From Candidatus Zipacnadia bacterium (GTDB lineage: Bacteria; Armatimonadota; Zipacnadia; Zipacnadales; Zipacnadaceae), in NCBI GenBank assembly GCA_029821215.1, contig JALGTV010000086.1:1-7550 (forward strand): a DNA stretch of 7,550 nucleotides, given 5' to 3'. How positions within the stretch are numbered: position 1 is the stretch's first letter; the number at the start of each line of letters is the position of its first letter. A program made the translations under genes and the position numbers. This document shows positions 6,544-7,550 of this stretch, one piece after another. The notes below the pieces were generated by a model that worked only from the letters and a program-made list of their open reading frames with translations, searched no databases and was not told where the DNA came from.

Positions 6544-7335
6544 ATGTCTACTAACATTGATGAGACTCGCATAACCAGGCTGATTGTTAGCAGTTTCGCC
6601 CAAGACTTTCTGGCTGACGTTGAGCTGGATGTGGCGGTGGTGGGTGCTGGGCCCGCCGGCCTTACCGCCGCTCGCCTGCTGGCCGCTGAGGGTCATAAGG
6701 TGGCGGTGTTTGAGCGGGAACTGCATGTAGGTGGTGGAATGTGGGGGGGAGGTATGCTGTTCCCGCGGATAGTCGTTCAGGAAGAAGCCAAGGCAATACC
6801 AGAGGCAGTGGGGGTGACCTTTGAGGATGCTGGGGACGGCTACTATGTGGCCGATTCGGTAGAGGCGGTAAGCAAGTGTGCCAGCGTCGCCATAGATGCC
6901 GGAGCCCGCATCTGGATAGGTATGGCAGTGGAGGACGTGATGATTGATGAGCAACAGCGGGTATGCGGGGTAGTACTGAATTGGGGCGCCGTCCAGCAGG
7001 CCCAATTGCATGTGGATCCGTTGGCCATTAGGGCCCAGGTGGTGATTGATGCCACCGGCCATGACTGTGAAGTGTTGCGGATAATTGAGCGCAAGATTGT
7101 GGGCGCACGGCTGGAAACACCCACCGGTCGGATAGTGGGAGAACGTTCTATGCACGCTGCATCGGCAGAGGCAACAATAGCCGAGCTAACCGTCGAAGTG
7201 TATCCGGGCGTCATTGTCACTGGCATGGCCGCTAACGCTGTCAGTGGAGCACCGCGTATGGGCCCTATATTTGGCGGGATGTTCCTGTCCGGGCAACGCG
7301 CCGCCCAAGTTGCCGAGCAGATGCTGGGCCAATAA
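6544..7335 (+). CDS. thi4: Thi4-type thiazole synthase (probably sulfide-dependent)
   Basis: This 263-residue cytoplasmic enzyme converts NAD and glycine plus sulfur to ADP-thiazole, the thiazole precursor of thiamine. Seen are an N-terminal dinucleotide fold, VVGAGPAGLTAA (32-43), the acidic FERE after the second strand (56-59), the Thi4 hallmark GGGMWGGGMLFP (63-74), DATGHDCEV (169-177), GERSMHAASAE (199-209) and the ligand-binding ending GMAANAVSGAPRMGPIFGGM (227-246). It resembles archaeal and anaerobe Thi4 proteins, which use external sulfide. The suicide-type yeast enzyme donates sulfur from Cys205; by eye the aligned position here is a hydrophobic residue (about Ile181). A cysteine, Cys175, does follow the TGHD motif. 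The TPP riboswitch just upstream and a cysteine synthase 33 bases downstream support a thiamine role linked to sulfide. A confusable relative is archaeal ribose-1,5-bisphosphate-type Thi4 paralogues, which the riboswitch makes unlikely. Confidence 0.94.
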   Translation: MSTNIDETRITRLIVSSFAQDFLADVELDVAVVGAGPAGLTAARLLAAEGHKVAVFERELHVGGGMWGGGMLFPRIVVQEEAKAIPEAVGVTFEDAGDGYYVADSVEAVSKCASVAIDAGARIWIGMAVEDVMIDEQQRVCGVVLNWGAVQQAQLHVDPLAIRAQVVIDATGHDCEVLRIIERKIVGARLETPTGRIVGERSMHAASAEATIAELTVEVYPGVIVTGMAANAVSGAPRMGPIFGGMFLSGQRAAQVAEQMLGQ

Positions 7336-7368
7336 GTTCTATTCGGGTATGCGATAGGAGGGCAACCA

Positions 7369-7550
7369 GTGTCCAGTGACAACATTGCCCCCAACATTGA
7401 AAAGCTGATTGGCAACACGCCATTAATTCGCCTCAATCGGGTGACTGAGACGGTGGAGGGTACAGTACTGGCCAAGCTGGAATCCTTCAACCCGGGCGGC
7501 AGTGTCAAAGATAGAGTCGCCTGGGCTATGATAGAGGCGGCTGAGCGGGA
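7369..7550 (+). CDS. cysK: Cysteine synthase (O-acetylserine sulfhydrylase), N-terminal fragment
   Basis: The first 60 residues are visible; the gene continues past the window. GTG at 7369 is chosen as start because AGGAGG (7356-7361) lies seven bases upstream. The protein shows IEKLIGNTPLIRLNRV, VLAKLESFNPGGSVKDR and AxxMIEAAE in the order typical of CysK/CysM. The Lys of SVKDR (about residue 50) is the expected PLP Schiff-base lysine. The enzyme condenses O-acetylserine (or phosphoserine in some relatives) with sulfide to give cysteine. Cystathionine beta-synthase shares this N-terminus, so the missing C-terminal part is needed to separate the two. It lies 33 bases after thi4 with no terminator between, so both probably belong to the riboswitch-controlled transcript. 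Confidence 0.92.
   Translation, partial: MSSDNIAPNIEKLIGNTPLIRLNRVTETVEGTVLAKLESFNPGGSVKDRVAWAMIEAAER

Noticed and set aside
6241..7155. Long open frame on the minus strand (304 residues) across the riboswitch and thi4
   Set aside because: It runs antisense to the riboswitch and a strongly conserved Thi4, has His/Tyr/Cys-rich composition and no recognisable motif, so it is a shadow frame.
1..7550. CRISPR array, tRNA or rRNA gene
   Set aside because: No regularly spaced direct repeats, cloverleaf or ribosomal RNA signature was seen on either strand.

Overview
The window is a gene-dense, moderately GC-rich stretch of a bacterial chromosome. It holds three complete recognisable housekeeping or accessory genes, one very large secreted protein, and two genes cut by the window edges. 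Archaeal-type Thi4, a UPF0280 protein, MtnA and an S55-type secreted protein together fit an anaerobic or thermophile-like, little-cultured bacterial lineage (Chloroflexota or Armatimonadota would be plausible). The sequence alone does not fix the phylum.

Layout. Positions 1-141 carry the C-terminus of the carbamoyl-phosphate synthase large subunit (carB, +). After 23 bases comes mtnA (165-1181, +; methylthioribose-1-phosphate isomerase), which appears to lack the conserved RGAPAIG segment. A compact element of nested palindromes with 9-bp terminal inverted repeats (1177-1369) separates mtnA from a convergent gene and supplies the mtnA stop codon. The minus strand from 5388 to 1372 encodes one 1338-residue exported protein: a SpoIVB/S55-like peptidase region, an acidic linker, a seven-bladed beta-propeller, a beta-sandwich, two Ig/FN3-like domains and an acidic tail. 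It has a clear promoter and Shine-Dalgarno sequence that place its start at 5388.

Transcribed divergently is a UPF0280/ApbE-like protein (5530-6273, +) with no visible ribosome-binding site. Immediately after it lies a near-consensus sigma-70 promoter (6277-6305), then a TPP riboswitch (6374-6461) with a downstream platform that can hide the ribosome-binding site. These control a Thi4-type thiazole synthase (6544-7335). A cysteine synthase gene starts 33 bases later and runs off the window (7369-7550).

How the genes fit together. The right-hand part is a thiamine/sulfur module: the riboswitch senses thiamine pyrophosphate, Thi4 makes the thiazole moiety, probably using sulfide, and CysK fixes sulfide into cysteine. 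The left-hand part joins pyrimidine synthesis (carB) with methionine salvage (mtnA). The large S55-propeller protein is the least conventional item and the best candidate for something undescribed.
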